NCBI GenBank assembly: GCA_016872635.1
Contig: VGZN01000004.1
Location: forward strand, 1-34,749
Source of the DNA: Planctomycetota bacterium
GTDB lineage: Bacteria; Planctomycetota; Planctomycetia; Pirellulales; Pirellulaceae
Direction: 5' to 3'
Length of the DNA: 34,749 nt
Below are positions 1 through 9,508 of the stretch, piece after piece (the first letter of the stretch is position 1; the number at the start of each line of letters is the position of its first letter). Under the pieces are notes generated by a model, which did no database searches, had not been told where the DNA came from, and was given only the letters and a program-made list of their open reading frames with translations. Made by a program: the position numbers and the translations under genes.

Positions 1-188
1 TGGATCGGAATACTTAGTGGTATCGATCCGAGGATCCAGCCTAGTATTCACGGGGTGTGGTCGGAATCTAGGCAGTCGTCATAATGGGCCATTCCGAAGG
101 ACCATAGACAGTTCAAGGTACTGGCCTACACGGTTTACGTTGTAAGTTGAAACTCTGAGGATACGATTCTTTACAAGAGCACGACAAT

Positions 189-1508
189 ATGATGACGTTT
201 CAAAGATGGACGCATGATTTACGGGCGACAGCGCTGGTTTTTGTTGCTGCGATCTCGGGGTTCGTCGATGGTTTGGTGGCGGGTGAGTGGCGGGTTCCTG
301 TCGGTGGCAACGCCTTTCGGGTCGAACCCTCGCCTGGTGGCAATAACTTGCGACGCAATGGTGTTTTGACGTGGGGTGATTCCAAGGATGTATATGCCGT
401 TTTCGTGCATATCGACCGACCAGCGGAACTGAGTCTTGCGATCGAAGCGAAAGCATTACAAGGCGAGTCGACGCTGGAGACACGCGTCGGCGAGCGATCG
501 TTTAGCACGAAGATTTCTGGCACGGAGCCAACGGTGCATGCGGTCGGCAAGGTTCGGATGGACCAAGCTGGCTACGTGCGAATTGAGTTCCGAGGGAAAT
601 CGCGCACCGGGGATTCGTTCGGAGAGATTCGCGAGGTGATTGTCCAGTCGGACGACAGTGATCTGAAGGTAGATTATGTCCGCAACAATGAAGGGAATAT
701 GTTTTATTGGGGGCGACGAGGTCCATCGGTTCATTTGACGTATAGTTTGCCTCGCGAGCGAAACATCCAATATGGTTACAGTGAGATCACGGTTCCTGTC
801 GGCAAGGATCCGATCGGGTCGTACTACATGGCAAATGGTTTTAGCGAGGGGTATTTTGGGATTCAGGTGAATGGACCTGAAGAGCGCCGAGTCTTGTTCT
901 CGGTTTGGAGTCCATTCCAGACCGATAACCCCAAAGACATTCCAGAGGATCAACGCATTGCGGCGTTGGGCAAAGGCCCGGGTGTGCGTATCGGCGAGTT
1001 CGGCAACGAAGGATCTGGAGGGCAGAGTTTTTTGGTGTATCCATGGAAGGCGGGGACGACGTATCGTTTTCTTACCGAGGTCAAACCCGACGGTGAGGGA
1101 CGCACAGTTTATACATCGTGGTTTGGTGATAAGAGTCAAAATGAGTGGCGACTCATCGCCAGTTTTCGCCGACCAAAAACGGATACGCATTTCAAGGGCT
1201 TCCACTCCTTTCTCGAGAGTTTTGATCCCAGTTACGGCTACATCGAGCGCGAGGCCGAGTACGAAAATGTTTGGGTCCGCGATACCGAAGGGGAGTGGCA
1301 CGAATGCTTGAAAGTTCGCTTTTCGGTCGATGCGACCGGGGGTGGCCGGCATCGGCTTGATTTCGGGGGTGGTGCGGAGGGAACTCACTTCTTCATGAAG
1401 AACTGCGGCTTCTTTTCAAATACTGTTAAAGCCGGGGATAGTTTCACACGGACGTCTACCGCAGACCAAAAGCCACAGATTGATTTTTCAACGCTGCCTC
1501 GCGAATAG
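189..1508 (+). CDS. DUF3472/DUF5077-like secreted protein
   Basis: 439-aa ORF with N-terminal hydrophobic segment; 'GNAFRVEPSPGG..' N-terminal and 'YYMANGFSEGYFGIQVN..VLFSVWSPFQTDNP' core resemble DUF3472 proteins. Confidence 0.75.
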   Translation: MMTFQRWTHDLRATALVFVAAISGFVDGLVAGEWRVPVGGNAFRVEPSPGGNNLRRNGVLTWGDSKDVYAVFVHIDRPAELSLAIEAKALQGESTLETRVGERSFSTKISGTEPTVHAVGKVRMDQAGYVRIEFRGKSRTGDSFGEIREVIVQSDDSDLKVDYVRNNEGNMFYWGRRGPSVHLTYSLPRERNIQYGYSEITVPVGKDPIGSYYMANGFSEGYFGIQVNGPEERRVLFSVWSPFQTDNPKDIPEDQRIAALGKGPGVRIGEFGNEGSGGQSFLVYPWKAGTTYRFLTEVKPDGEGRTVYTSWFGDKSQNEWRLIASFRRPKTDTHFKGFHSFLESFDPSYGYIEREAEYENVWVRDTEGEWHECLKVRFSVDATGGGRHRLDFGGGAEGTHFFMKNCGFFSNTVKAGDSFTRTSTADQKPQIDFSTLPRE

Positions 1509-1540
1509 CCTTTTGCGGAATCAAGATGCCATCGTCGCGA

Positions 1541-2488
1541 TTACTCGAAGTGTTCTTGCGATTCCGAGCGGTAGTAGAGATACATGCTGGCGAGAGAAAC
1601 CGCTGTCAGGAGGTGCCAAACAGCGTGGCCTTGGAACCACGAATCTGGAGTGCTGAATTGACCTGCGACATCGAGTTGCCGGCAAGTGACTGCTAGGATC
1701 ATTGCAAGGAGCGAAACAGCAAGCCATCGGCGTTCTCTACTGTAAGCGTGGAGTCTTCGAAATGAAAACAGCGTGGAAGATGGAACGAAATCGGCGATCG
1801 CGAATCCAGCGACGATCGCAATATGGAGCGGGAGGACTTGGCCAGACGACATCGACCATTTGTAGTGGTAGAGCAAGTAGGAGATCGAGATGACTCCGAT
1901 GGCGAGCAGTGGCCATGTAGGAACTCGATCGTTGAGGTTCGGCTCGGAATCCTTCGAAAGGCTTTCGGATCGGAGCGAAGGAAACTGAGGTACATAACGC
2001 CCCAAATTGATTGCAATGCATGCAAGCAAAGGTGCGTACATTGAGCCCACGTCGAGTTGCTGTCCCCATCGCGTGAGAGATGCATGGAATAATCCGCTCC
2101 CGAAACCGAGGTAGCAGCAGGCGGCACCGAATAGAAAACTCATTGCGGGTGTTTTCGTAAGATAATTTCGGTTTGCCAATCTAGGGTTCATTCGATCGTA
2201 GCAACCAAAACAGATCGCATAGAGTCCTACGAGGACGTAGGCTAGATTCGACCACGTGTTGGCTCGAGTTCGAAACAGATCGTCCGCATGGATTGTTTCC
2301 GCGTAATTGGAGTTTCGCAATTCGTGGCTTGCGATCCAGGTGCCCCAAATATTTTGTCCTCGATAGCACTCTGCAGTTACTCCGAAAAGCAAAACGAGTA
2401 AGCCAATAGTTCCCCATGGGTACGCATGGATCCAAAGAGGGGATTTGTTTTGTACCGGATCGACGGAAAAAGAATTCGGAGCGGGCAT
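1541..2488 (-). CDS. multi-pass membrane protein, alkaline ceramidase/CREST-superfamily-like
   Basis: 315 aa, several TM segments; 'GLFHASLTRWGQQLDVGSMY' and C-terminal 'GHAVWHLL' (HxxxH) fit CREST hydrolase motifs. Confidence 0.6.
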   Translation of the reverse strand: MPAPNSFSVDPVQNKSPLWIHAYPWGTIGLLVLLFGVTAECYRGQNIWGTWIASHELRNSNYAETIHADDLFRTRANTWSNLAYVLVGLYAICFGCYDRMNPRLANRNYLTKTPAMSFLFGAACCYLGFGSGLFHASLTRWGQQLDVGSMYAPLLACIAINLGRYVPQFPSLRSESLSKDSEPNLNDRVPTWPLLAIGVISISYLLYHYKWSMSSGQVLPLHIAIVAGFAIADFVPSSTLFSFRRLHAYSRERRWLAVSLLAMILAVTCRQLDVAGQFSTPDSWFQGHAVWHLLTAVSLASMYLYYRSESQEHFE

Positions 2489-2640
2489 GAAGTAATGCTG
2501 GAGATCGATCCCAGGAGCATGTCACCCGCGGCCAGCGATAAATGGCTAGCTACGTACACAAGGATATAAATCACTGGCGATACATCGGGAAGAGCTCATC
2601 GTACAGATATCTCACACGGACTGTGGGTCTTCAATCGCTG

Positions 2641-3864
2641 TTATTCCGTGATGCGAATGGCATCGTTCTTTTTAATAACCATAGGGCGACGTTCGGTTCC
2701 GAATTCGACGTGGCAATCGAGCATGACTCCGAGGGATGCATCGCTCGGAATCTCAAGTTCGACAGCGATGGTGTTACCTTCTCGCTCGATGGATTTGGCT
2801 TCAAAAGGGCCAAACTGTACCCAAGACGGTTTTCCTTCAGGGAGAGGCCGGCGTAGGGCTTGTGGGTTGATATCGATCAGCACCTTGTGTGAGGAGCCTC
2901 GCACCAAATTGCCTGGCCGAATCGACGGTAGCATGCCATCGTACTTGTTCCCAGGCAATGTGTTTTCTTCGAGAACCCCGACAGGGCTTCGTTGCAACCC
3001 TCGATTGTTCGACGGTTCCACAACGCCAGCGTAACCACCTAGGATGTAGGGGAAGCGGCCAGGCGTGACGTGGTAATGGTAGCCACGCTGAGGGTCGGAA
3101 TGCCCATTGCATGCATCGAGTGCATTCCCACTGGAAAGTTCGAGTGCCATTCTTCCCTCGGATTCGTAAGGGCCGTACAGAGGGAATCCGTCAAATGCAA
3201 AGCCAATGACGGGCGAGTGCCCTTTGCCGTTGTCCGAGAATGGAGATTTCACACATGCTGGGTACTTGTGATAGTGATAGACACCAGTCTGCTGCGGGTG
3301 ACCGCAACATGCATCCAGCCATACCTCAGAGTAACCTTCTACCGCATTCATTCCTCCCATTTCAAAAGGGTTGAAGAAAACGACACCATTGAGTGCCATG
3401 CCGATAGGCCCCATCGGAACACGTGTGATTTTGCCAGCGAGTTTTGGCTCAAGCGGCAGCCGGAAGGTGAAGTCTTGGACGCGGATCGAGTTTGGATTGT
3501 CGCTATTCGGAAAGATCGCGGTGGGATGATTGGGGTAGCCTTGGCTCCGTAGGATCAAGAACGTGTCATCATGACTGATCTGCAGGTTTGGGATCCCGTC
3601 CTTATTGGAGTCCTTGGAGTGGTAGGAGAAGAGGTCTACGAAACGATTGGCGTCTTTGTAGTAGTAGATCGTCGGTTCGGTGGTGGATATGTACCACTTT
3701 CCACCGATGGGGCGGAGATCGAGCTCCGAGACGGACGGTGGATCGTCCCCGCGGACCGTAGCCTGAAGAAAGTAGGCATTCAGACCTGGACTAATAAATC
3801 CAGCAATGACAGCACCGGCGACAGCGGCACACGCTGTCCCGATAGGGGCATAAAATCGCACCAT
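2641..3864 (-). CDS. YHYH domain-containing secreted protein
   Basis: ORF contains 'GYHYHVTPGRFPYILGGYAGVV', 'GVYHYHKYPAC' and 'GFAFDGFPLYGPYE'; start set at internal Met before a signal-like segment (MVRFYAPIGTACAAVAGAV). Confidence 0.8.
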   Translation of the reverse strand: MVRFYAPIGTACAAVAGAVIAGFISPGLNAYFLQATVRGDDPPSVSELDLRPIGGKWYISTTEPTIYYYKDANRFVDLFSYHSKDSNKDGIPNLQISHDDTFLILRSQGYPNHPTAIFPNSDNPNSIRVQDFTFRLPLEPKLAGKITRVPMGPIGMALNGVVFFNPFEMGGMNAVEGYSEVWLDACCGHPQQTGVYHYHKYPACVKSPFSDNGKGHSPVIGFAFDGFPLYGPYESEGRMALELSSGNALDACNGHSDPQRGYHYHVTPGRFPYILGGYAGVVEPSNNRGLQRSPVGVLEENTLPGNKYDGMLPSIRPGNLVRGSSHKVLIDINPQALRRPLPEGKPSWVQFGPFEAKSIEREGNTIAVELEIPSDASLGVMLDCHVEFGTERRPMVIKKNDAIRITE

Positions 3865-4083
3865 GAGGTCGTTCCTTGCGGCTGAAAGGGCGTTAGACGC
3901 TGCAGCGAACGAGCAAGTATGCGCTCGAAACCTGAAGAGACGATGAAGCAGCCCCAATTTCCCGAAGGAACTTCGAATTTACGGAGGTCAGAAGGGGGGG
4001 CGGACTTGCTTGGCTGGCCGCTCTCGGTCCATTTGCGTATGTTGATTGAACAGGGATTAGCACTGTTTTTTCGACAATCCTCA

Positions 4084-4100
4084 GGGCAGGGCAGGGGGGG
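4084..4100 (+). repeat. KOPS-like repeat GGGCAGGGCAGGGGGGG (2 overlapping GGGNAGGG)
   Basis: direct reading; intergenic, 18 nt upstream of the ECF sigma start codon. Confidence 0.9.
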
Positions 4101-4118
4101 AGCGACTAATTAGGCATC

Positions 4119-4664
4119 ATGACTGCAGTTTCATTGGGATTTCCTGTGCCGAGCCAGTCGGACTCGACCATTGACTGGGGCCAAGCCTTGGAGAAGCATC
4201 GTCGCTGGTTAGCGACGGTGATTCGTTCGCGTTTGTCCGATCCTGACGCGGCTGAGGACGTCCTTCAAGAGGTTGCATTGGCGGCGATTAAGCAGTCGAG
4301 TCGTCCGACGGACCCGTCCAAAGTGGCCCCGTGGTTGTACAGGATTGCTCTGCGCAAGGTGATCAATCATCACCGCGTAACAGGTCGTCGGCGGAGGCTG
4401 CTCGAGGGGGCTGTCGCGGCTGGTAGGGCAGATGAGGAGTCTCGAGAGCCTCACCCTGGCGAATGGATGTTGCGTCAGGAGGCGATTGGATCGGTCGAGG
4501 ATGGATTAGGCAAATTGGAAGCACAGGATCGGCAATTACTGATGCTCAAGTACTCCGAAGGTTGGGGCTACCAAGAGTTGTCCGAGCATCTAGGGATTTC
4601 GATCAAGACGGTCGAGTATCGGTTGCTCAAGGCGCGGCGTGCGTTGCGAGCGCAGTTGGGATAG
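4119..4664 (+). CDS. ECF-family RNA polymerase sigma factor
   Basis: 181 aa; region 2 'DPDAAEDVLQEVALAAIK', region 4 'LLMLKYSEGWGYQELSEHLGISIKTVEYRLLKARRALR'. Confidence 0.9.
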   Translation: MTAVSLGFPVPSQSDSTIDWGQALEKHRRWLATVIRSRLSDPDAAEDVLQEVALAAIKQSSRPTDPSKVAPWLYRIALRKVINHHRVTGRRRRLLEGAVAAGRADEESREPHPGEWMLRQEAIGSVEDGLGKLEAQDRQLLMLKYSEGWGYQELSEHLGISIKTVEYRLLKARRALRAQLG

Positions 4665-4733
4665 TAGCTGGGATGCTTGAAGTGGCTGTTTACAGTTCGG
4701 ATCTTATTAGGTGATTGTGAATTGTTTAGGGTG

Positions 4734-5510
4734 ATGACTCCTATGGCACCATTAGAACTGCAACGATTGATTGATGGTGAGATGACTCACGCGCAGCGTG
4801 CTGACTTGCTGCATCGATTGGGTAACGATACCGAGCAATGGAAAACGCTGGCGATGTCCCTGCTCGAGGAGCAGCAATGGAGTCGTGAGGTTGCGCAAGT
4901 TGTAAGGCCCGAGAGCGTTCCAGCACCAATGCAACCATACTCCGAGTCACCGACGGTGATGTTGGCGCATCCTACCCCTTCGCTTGTTCGAGATGAAGGT
5001 ACCAACAACCACGGTTCCGGTACCTCGTCAGGTATGTCGGCAGGGACGAGGCGATCTTGGAACTGGGTGAGTGCTCTCGCTGCAGGTGCATTGTTCACGG
5101 TTGGCCTCGCGGGAGGTTCGTGGATGCGATCGTTGCAGAGTGCCGGGGAAGGGCAGGGGGGGGCGATGACGCAAGTACCTGTCGTCGATGGAAATAGCCA
5201 GGTTGCCGTGAATGCGCCCAAGGGCCTTTCAGACTACAAATCTTCGTGGGAAGCAGCGGCTCCGTTGCGCATGGTCGTTTCGGGGCTCGATTCCAAAAAA
5301 TCAGAGATCCCTTTGGTGAATGCCAAAGACATCGATCCGAATCTGCTGATGGCGAGCGAGGCGTTGGAGATGGCCAAACTCAACAAACAACTTCGTCGGC
5401 AAGGATACGAGATGGATGTAAGGCCTCAGTACTATTCCGGAAACTTGGGAGATGGCCGAAAGGTTGTCGTGCCCATTCATAACGTATCGCTCAAGCCCTA
5501 CGGGTTGTAG
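4734..5510 (+). CDS. anti-sigma-factor-like single-pass membrane protein downstream of the ECF sigma gene
   Basis: N-terminal 'LQRLIDGEMTHAQRADLLHRL', then one TM segment (WNWVSALAAGALFTVGLAGGSW); same strand and adjacent to sigma gene; start chosen at MTPMAPLELQ. Confidence 0.6.
   Translation: MTPMAPLELQRLIDGEMTHAQRADLLHRLGNDTEQWKTLAMSLLEEQQWSREVAQVVRPESVPAPMQPYSESPTVMLAHPTPSLVRDEGTNNHGSGTSSGMSAGTRRSWNWVSALAAGALFTVGLAGGSWMRSLQSAGEGQGGAMTQVPVVDGNSQVAVNAPKGLSDYKSSWEAAAPLRMVVSGLDSKKSEIPLVNAKDIDPNLLMASEALEMAKLNKQLRRQGYEMDVRPQYYSGNLGDGRKVVVPIHNVSLKPYGL
5146..5163 (+). repeat. KOPS-like repeat GGGAAGGGCAGGGGGGGG (2 GGGNAGGG)
   Basis: direct reading; inside CDS, encodes ..GEGQGG.. Confidence 0.9.
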
Positions 5511-5567
5511 GAGCGGTCAGACTATTACTTTTCAAGTTGGATTTCACAAGAAGGGTTTGACGGAATC

Positions 5568-6674
5568 ATGAAAAGCATTTTGCGATGGAATCGAACGTGG
5601 ATTAAGGCCGCGTCGCTGATGGGAGTAGCTGTTCTTGGGATCGCGGGTGCCAGTTCCGCACGAGCTCAACAGGCATCGGACGATAGTAAGACGGTACAAA
5701 AGCACTCGGTAGTTGTCGTTAGTTCCGGTGACGAAAATACCGAAAAGATCATGGAGAAGGTGCGTGATGGTATCAAGGAGTTACCCAAGGAGCAGCAAGA
5801 AAAAATCCTGAAGCAAGTTGAACAAGCGATGTCGGGTGCAATGAAGGCAAAAATTGCCACGGTCGTCGGCGATGCTGCTGAAGGTCAAGCAGGAGCTACC
5901 TCGCATACGATTACGGTGACCGCGGTCGAGAAGAACGACGGTAACAAGGACGCGACGGAGAAAAACAACAAGTCAATTCAGGCACGTGTTGTTGTGGTTG
6001 GACCAGATGGAAAACCGCAGGAGATGAATATCCAGCAAGGGGTACCTCGTCAACTACCACGTATTCCAGGAAATGTAGTCCCCGCTCAACCTGTCCCAGG
6101 CTTGAACGCATTCAAAATCGAAGATCTTCGCATGATGATCCCGCAAATGGTGCAAGGACAGATGATGCAAATGGATGCCAACGGTCCCAGTTACCGTATT
6201 GGTATTGCTATCGTCCCTGAAGATGAAGGTGAAGGAGAGGACGCCGAAGGCCTGGTTGTTCGCGAAGTGATGGAAGATTCGCCTGCCGAAAAAGCGGGTA
6301 TCGAGCAGGGAGATGTGATCATCGCGATCAACGGGAAAGAAGCCGAAGGATTCACGGATTTACTCGAAGCGGTTCAAGCTGCCGGCAAGGCGAACGAGGA
6401 TTTGCTGCTACTCGTCGAACGCGATGGCAAAGAAATGAAATTTGAAATCACACCAGCGAAGACCCAAGGCTCCGACGTGGGGATGCTCAACTTTAACTTG
6501 GCTCCTGAGGCGGGAATGATCCTCGATTTGAACGACGCAAAAGCACCAGCAGGTATAGCTTTTGGTCCTGCGATGATGGGCGGAAAAGCAGATGCACTTA
6601 AAGAGGAGATCGGCGAACTCAGGAAAGAGATCGAAGAACTCAAGGGTATGATCCGAAAGCTGATGGAAAAATAG
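5568..6674 (+). CDS. secreted PDZ-domain protein
   Basis: signal-like N-terminus; PDZ signature 'GLVVREVMEDSPAEKAGIEQGDVIIAINGKEAEGFTDLLEAVQAAG'; C-terminal coiled coil; no protease catalytic domain visible. Confidence 0.8.
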   Translation: MKSILRWNRTWIKAASLMGVAVLGIAGASSARAQQASDDSKTVQKHSVVVVSSGDENTEKIMEKVRDGIKELPKEQQEKILKQVEQAMSGAMKAKIATVVGDAAEGQAGATSHTITVTAVEKNDGNKDATEKNNKSIQARVVVVGPDGKPQEMNIQQGVPRQLPRIPGNVVPAQPVPGLNAFKIEDLRMMIPQMVQGQMMQMDANGPSYRIGIAIVPEDEGEGEDAEGLVVREVMEDSPAEKAGIEQGDVIIAINGKEAEGFTDLLEAVQAAGKANEDLLLLVERDGKEMKFEITPAKTQGSDVGMLNFNLAPEAGMILDLNDAKAPAGIAFGPAMMGGKADALKEEIGELRKEIEELKGMIRKLMEK

Positions 6675-6743
6675 TCGAGGATTAAGAGCAGTTTAGCGAA
6701 GGTGCATCGACGAAACGCGATGCATCATGGATAACCAAAGGAT

Positions 6744-6787
6744 GGCTCGCTGGCGGCTTCGTGGTCCAGGCGAGCCGTCCTTTTTTC
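6744..6787 (+). terminator. candidate Rho-independent terminator after the PDZ gene
   Basis: ggctcgctgg...ccaggcgagcc stem with one bulge, followed by gtccttttttctt. Confidence 0.6.
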
Positions 6788-6808
6788 TTATCCCCATGTG
6801 AAGAATCT

Positions 6809-7741
6809 ATGACGCTTGCATCGACCGTCATCATCTCTGCCAATCCCAAGTCCGGTGCGAGGAGTGGATTGGACCAAGCATCGTCTCTTCGCACCGCGCT
6901 TGAGCAATGCGGGTACATCGCAGAGATGTACACCGATATCGACGCGATGACTTCACGGACGGAGATTTGCCAGCGAGAAGGGACGCTCCGTACCGTAGTT
7001 TCTGCTGGGGGTGACGGAACAGCGTCCTTGGTGCTCTCGAAAATCCCGTCTGGGATCCCGGTTACATTGTTTCCACTGGGATCGGAGAACTTGGTTGCCA
7101 GCTATTTTGGGATGTCTCGCGATATTCATCAAACTGTAGCATGCATTGAAAAACTGGACACGGAGCCCTTGGATTTGTTCCTTGCCAATGGCCGATTGAC
7201 ATTGCTGGTGGCCAGTGTCGGTTTCGATGCCGAAGTGGTACGGCAAGTCCACGAGAATCGCAAATCGCACGTGACTCGGTGGGTTTACCGCACAGGTATC
7301 GTCAGGGCGATGTTCTCATATCGATGGCCAAAGTTTCGAGTGCAGTGTCTCGATGCGGATGGTGGATGGGGCGAGTCGGTCACTGCTAATTGGGTCTTTG
7401 CCTTCAATGTTCCTAGGTACGCCGCAGGAATTCGAATCATCGAATCGACGTCGATTTCGGATGGACTGCTCGATGTCGGAACGTTTCAAGGAGGGGGGTT
7501 GTGCCAAGGATTGTGGAACTATGGCATGGTGGTGCGAGGAGTACATGAGCGGTCGGGCGCATGGAAACGCTTTCAGACGTCAGGGCTTCGGGTCTCATTG
7601 GTGCAGGGCAATACAACTGCCAGAATTCATCCGGAGATTGCCTATGAAATCGACGGAGATGCCGGTGGGTTTCTTCCGTTGGAAGTGCTTTATTCGGGCA
7701 GGAAGGCCATGATTACGACCAGAAGATCGGTGGGCGTTTAA
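6809..7741 (+). CDS. diacylglycerol kinase-family lipid kinase
   Basis: 'VIISANPKSGARSG', 'RTVVSAGGDGTASLVLSKIP', 'PLGSENLVASYFG'; start at MTLASTV. Confidence 0.85.
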   Translation: MTLASTVIISANPKSGARSGLDQASSLRTALEQCGYIAEMYTDIDAMTSRTEICQREGTLRTVVSAGGDGTASLVLSKIPSGIPVTLFPLGSENLVASYFGMSRDIHQTVACIEKLDTEPLDLFLANGRLTLLVASVGFDAEVVRQVHENRKSHVTRWVYRTGIVRAMFSYRWPKFRVQCLDADGGWGESVTANWVFAFNVPRYAAGIRIIESTSISDGLLDVGTFQGGGLCQGLWNYGMVVRGVHERSGAWKRFQTSGLRVSLVQGNTTARIHPEIAYEIDGDAGGFLPLEVLYSGRKAMITTRRSVGV

Positions 7742-7774
7742 GTCGGCGGCAAAACTTGAGTTTTCAGCCGTTGG

Positions 7775-8344
7775 TCACACCGACGAGGAGTCTTGCAATT
7801 TGCTGATTTCATCATTGAGTCGATCGAGAGAGCGATTCACCATCATACGCACGGCGTCTTCTCCGCGCGAGACGAGTTCCGCAATCTTGCGATAGGAGTA
7901 CCCGTCGAAATATCGCCATTTGAGGATCTGCTGATGCGCCGATGGAAGCTTGCACATGGCCGCATGCATGCGTTTGAGTTCGCTTTCGCGATGAGAACCT
8001 CCTGTGGGAGTATCCATGAGTTTTTTGTGCAAGCTCGGTGAAAGAGGCCCCTCTCTCGCGACATCTCGTTTCATGGAGTTGCGAAAGTACCTGACGGCAT
8101 CAAGAAAATTATTTACGAGCATAGATCGAAGCCATGAATCGACGTGATTAGGATCTTTCGATTTGAGGGACTCGAGGTCCTCGTAGGCTTCCAGCATGGT
8201 CTGTTGAACCAGATCGGAAGCATCGATCTTGGATTGTAAATCGCGTGCGATCAAATCCTCGGCGAGTTCCTGCAGCATGGGGCGAATGCGGCTGAAGAAC
8301 TCTTCCTGCGATTCAGGGTTGGGGGGCGGGTTTTCGGAATCCAT
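7775..8344 (-). CDS. ECF-subfamily RNA polymerase sigma factor (planctomycete type)
   Basis: 189 aa; 'SKIDASDLVQQTMLEAYEDLESLKSKDPNHVDSWLRSMLVNNFLDAVRYFRNSMKRDV', 'LPSAHQQILKWRYFDGYSYRKIAELVSRGEDAVRMMVNRSLDRL'. Confidence 0.9.
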   Translation of the reverse strand: MDSENPPPNPESQEEFFSRIRPMLQELAEDLIARDLQSKIDASDLVQQTMLEAYEDLESLKSKDPNHVDSWLRSMLVNNFLDAVRYFRNSMKRDVAREGPLSPSLHKKLMDTPTGGSHRESELKRMHAAMCKLPSAHQQILKWRYFDGYSYRKIAELVSRGEDAVRMMVNRSLDRLNDEISKLQDSSSV

Positions 8345-8370
8345 GGAGTGGATGGAGATTCGGAGGCGTA

Positions 8371-9390
8371 TTAGGCCTTCACTGTCCAGGTGTCCCCGCT
8401 GCTAAACAGTTTCTGAAGATCTCCCTTGCCTCGTTGCGAGACCGTTTGATCAATCTGCCCGCGTACCGCTTCCTCGAACGTCTCGTGGACAACATTGCGG
8501 AAGACGCCGATCGGTTCTGGGAATGCGGGATGCCTCATGCGCGAGAGGAGGTAGACGAGAGCTGGGTCTGCGTGTTCATCGTGGAATAGCAAGTCATCTT
8601 CTTTGACTTTACCGTCCGCGAGATTCACGATCTCTAACGAGAAACCGTTCAGGCGGATCCCCTTGTCTCGATTCTTTCCATAGATCAACGGCTTGCCATG
8701 CTCGAGTTCAATCGTGGTGTCATCACGCGTGGCCTTGTCTTGAGCGTAGCTAAACGCACCATCGTTAAACACGTTGCAATTTTGGTAGACTTCAACGAAG
8801 CTCGTGCCACGGTGTGCGGCGGCTCGTTTAAGAACGGTTGCCAAATGCTTAATATTGCTGTCCACCGAGCGAGCGATAAATGTGGCTTCGGCTCCAATTG
8901 CGATACTGATAGGATTGAGGGGGTGGTCAACAACCCCCATCGGCGTGCTCTTCGTGATCTGTCCTTCGACACTGGTTGGGGAGTACTGGCCTTTGGTCAA
9001 CCCATAGATCCGATTGTTGAATAAGACGATATTGAGGTCGACGTTGCGGCGCAGCAAATGGATGAAGTGGTTGCCGCCGATGCTGAGCGCATCGCCATCC
9101 CCGGTGATTACCCAGACGCTCAGGTCGGGTCGGGACAGCTTTAATCCGGTGGCAACTGCAGGAGCACGACCGTGGATCGAGTGGACACCGTAGGTGTTTA
9201 CGTAATAAGGAAAACGGCTGCTGCATCCGATCCCTGAAATGAAAACAGTTTGTTCGGGAGGTATGCCAATCTCCGGAAGAACCTTTTTCATTTGTGCCAA
9301 GATGGAGTAGTCACCGCATCCTGGGCACCATCGAACATCTTGATCGCTCGCGAAGTCGTCAGCTTTTAAAACGTTTAGCGCGGTACTCAT
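8371..9390 (-). CDS. korB: 2-oxoacid:ferredoxin oxidoreductase beta subunit
   Basis: 'WCPGCGDYSILAQMKKVLPE', 'SGIGCSSRFPYYVNTYGVHSIHGRAPAVATGLKLSRPDLSVWVITGDGDALSIGGNHFIHLLRRN'. Confidence 0.93.
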   Translation of the reverse strand: MSTALNVLKADDFASDQDVRWCPGCGDYSILAQMKKVLPEIGIPPEQTVFISGIGCSSRFPYYVNTYGVHSIHGRAPAVATGLKLSRPDLSVWVITGDGDALSIGGNHFIHLLRRNVDLNIVLFNNRIYGLTKGQYSPTSVEGQITKSTPMGVVDHPLNPISIAIGAEATFIARSVDSNIKHLATVLKRAAAHRGTSFVEVYQNCNVFNDGAFSYAQDKATRDDTTIELEHGKPLIYGKNRDKGIRLNGFSLEIVNLADGKVKEDDLLFHDEHADPALVYLLSRMRHPAFPEPIGVFRNVVHETFEEAVRGQIDQTVSQRGKGDLQKLFSSGDTWTVKA

Positions 9391-9508
9391 GTCTGGTCGT
9401 ACTTTAGTTGAATAAGTTTCAGTAGGAAGTGAGTCGTTGTTATGTTGTCGGAAGCCTCAATGATGACGAAGGCTTCGTTGAGTGCTGGATTGATTTGCGT
9501 CGACGAGC

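Noticed and set aside
456-1388. 310-aa - strand ORF opposite the DUF3472-like gene
   Set aside because: Shadow ORF antisense to a better-supported gene; no recognisable motifs.
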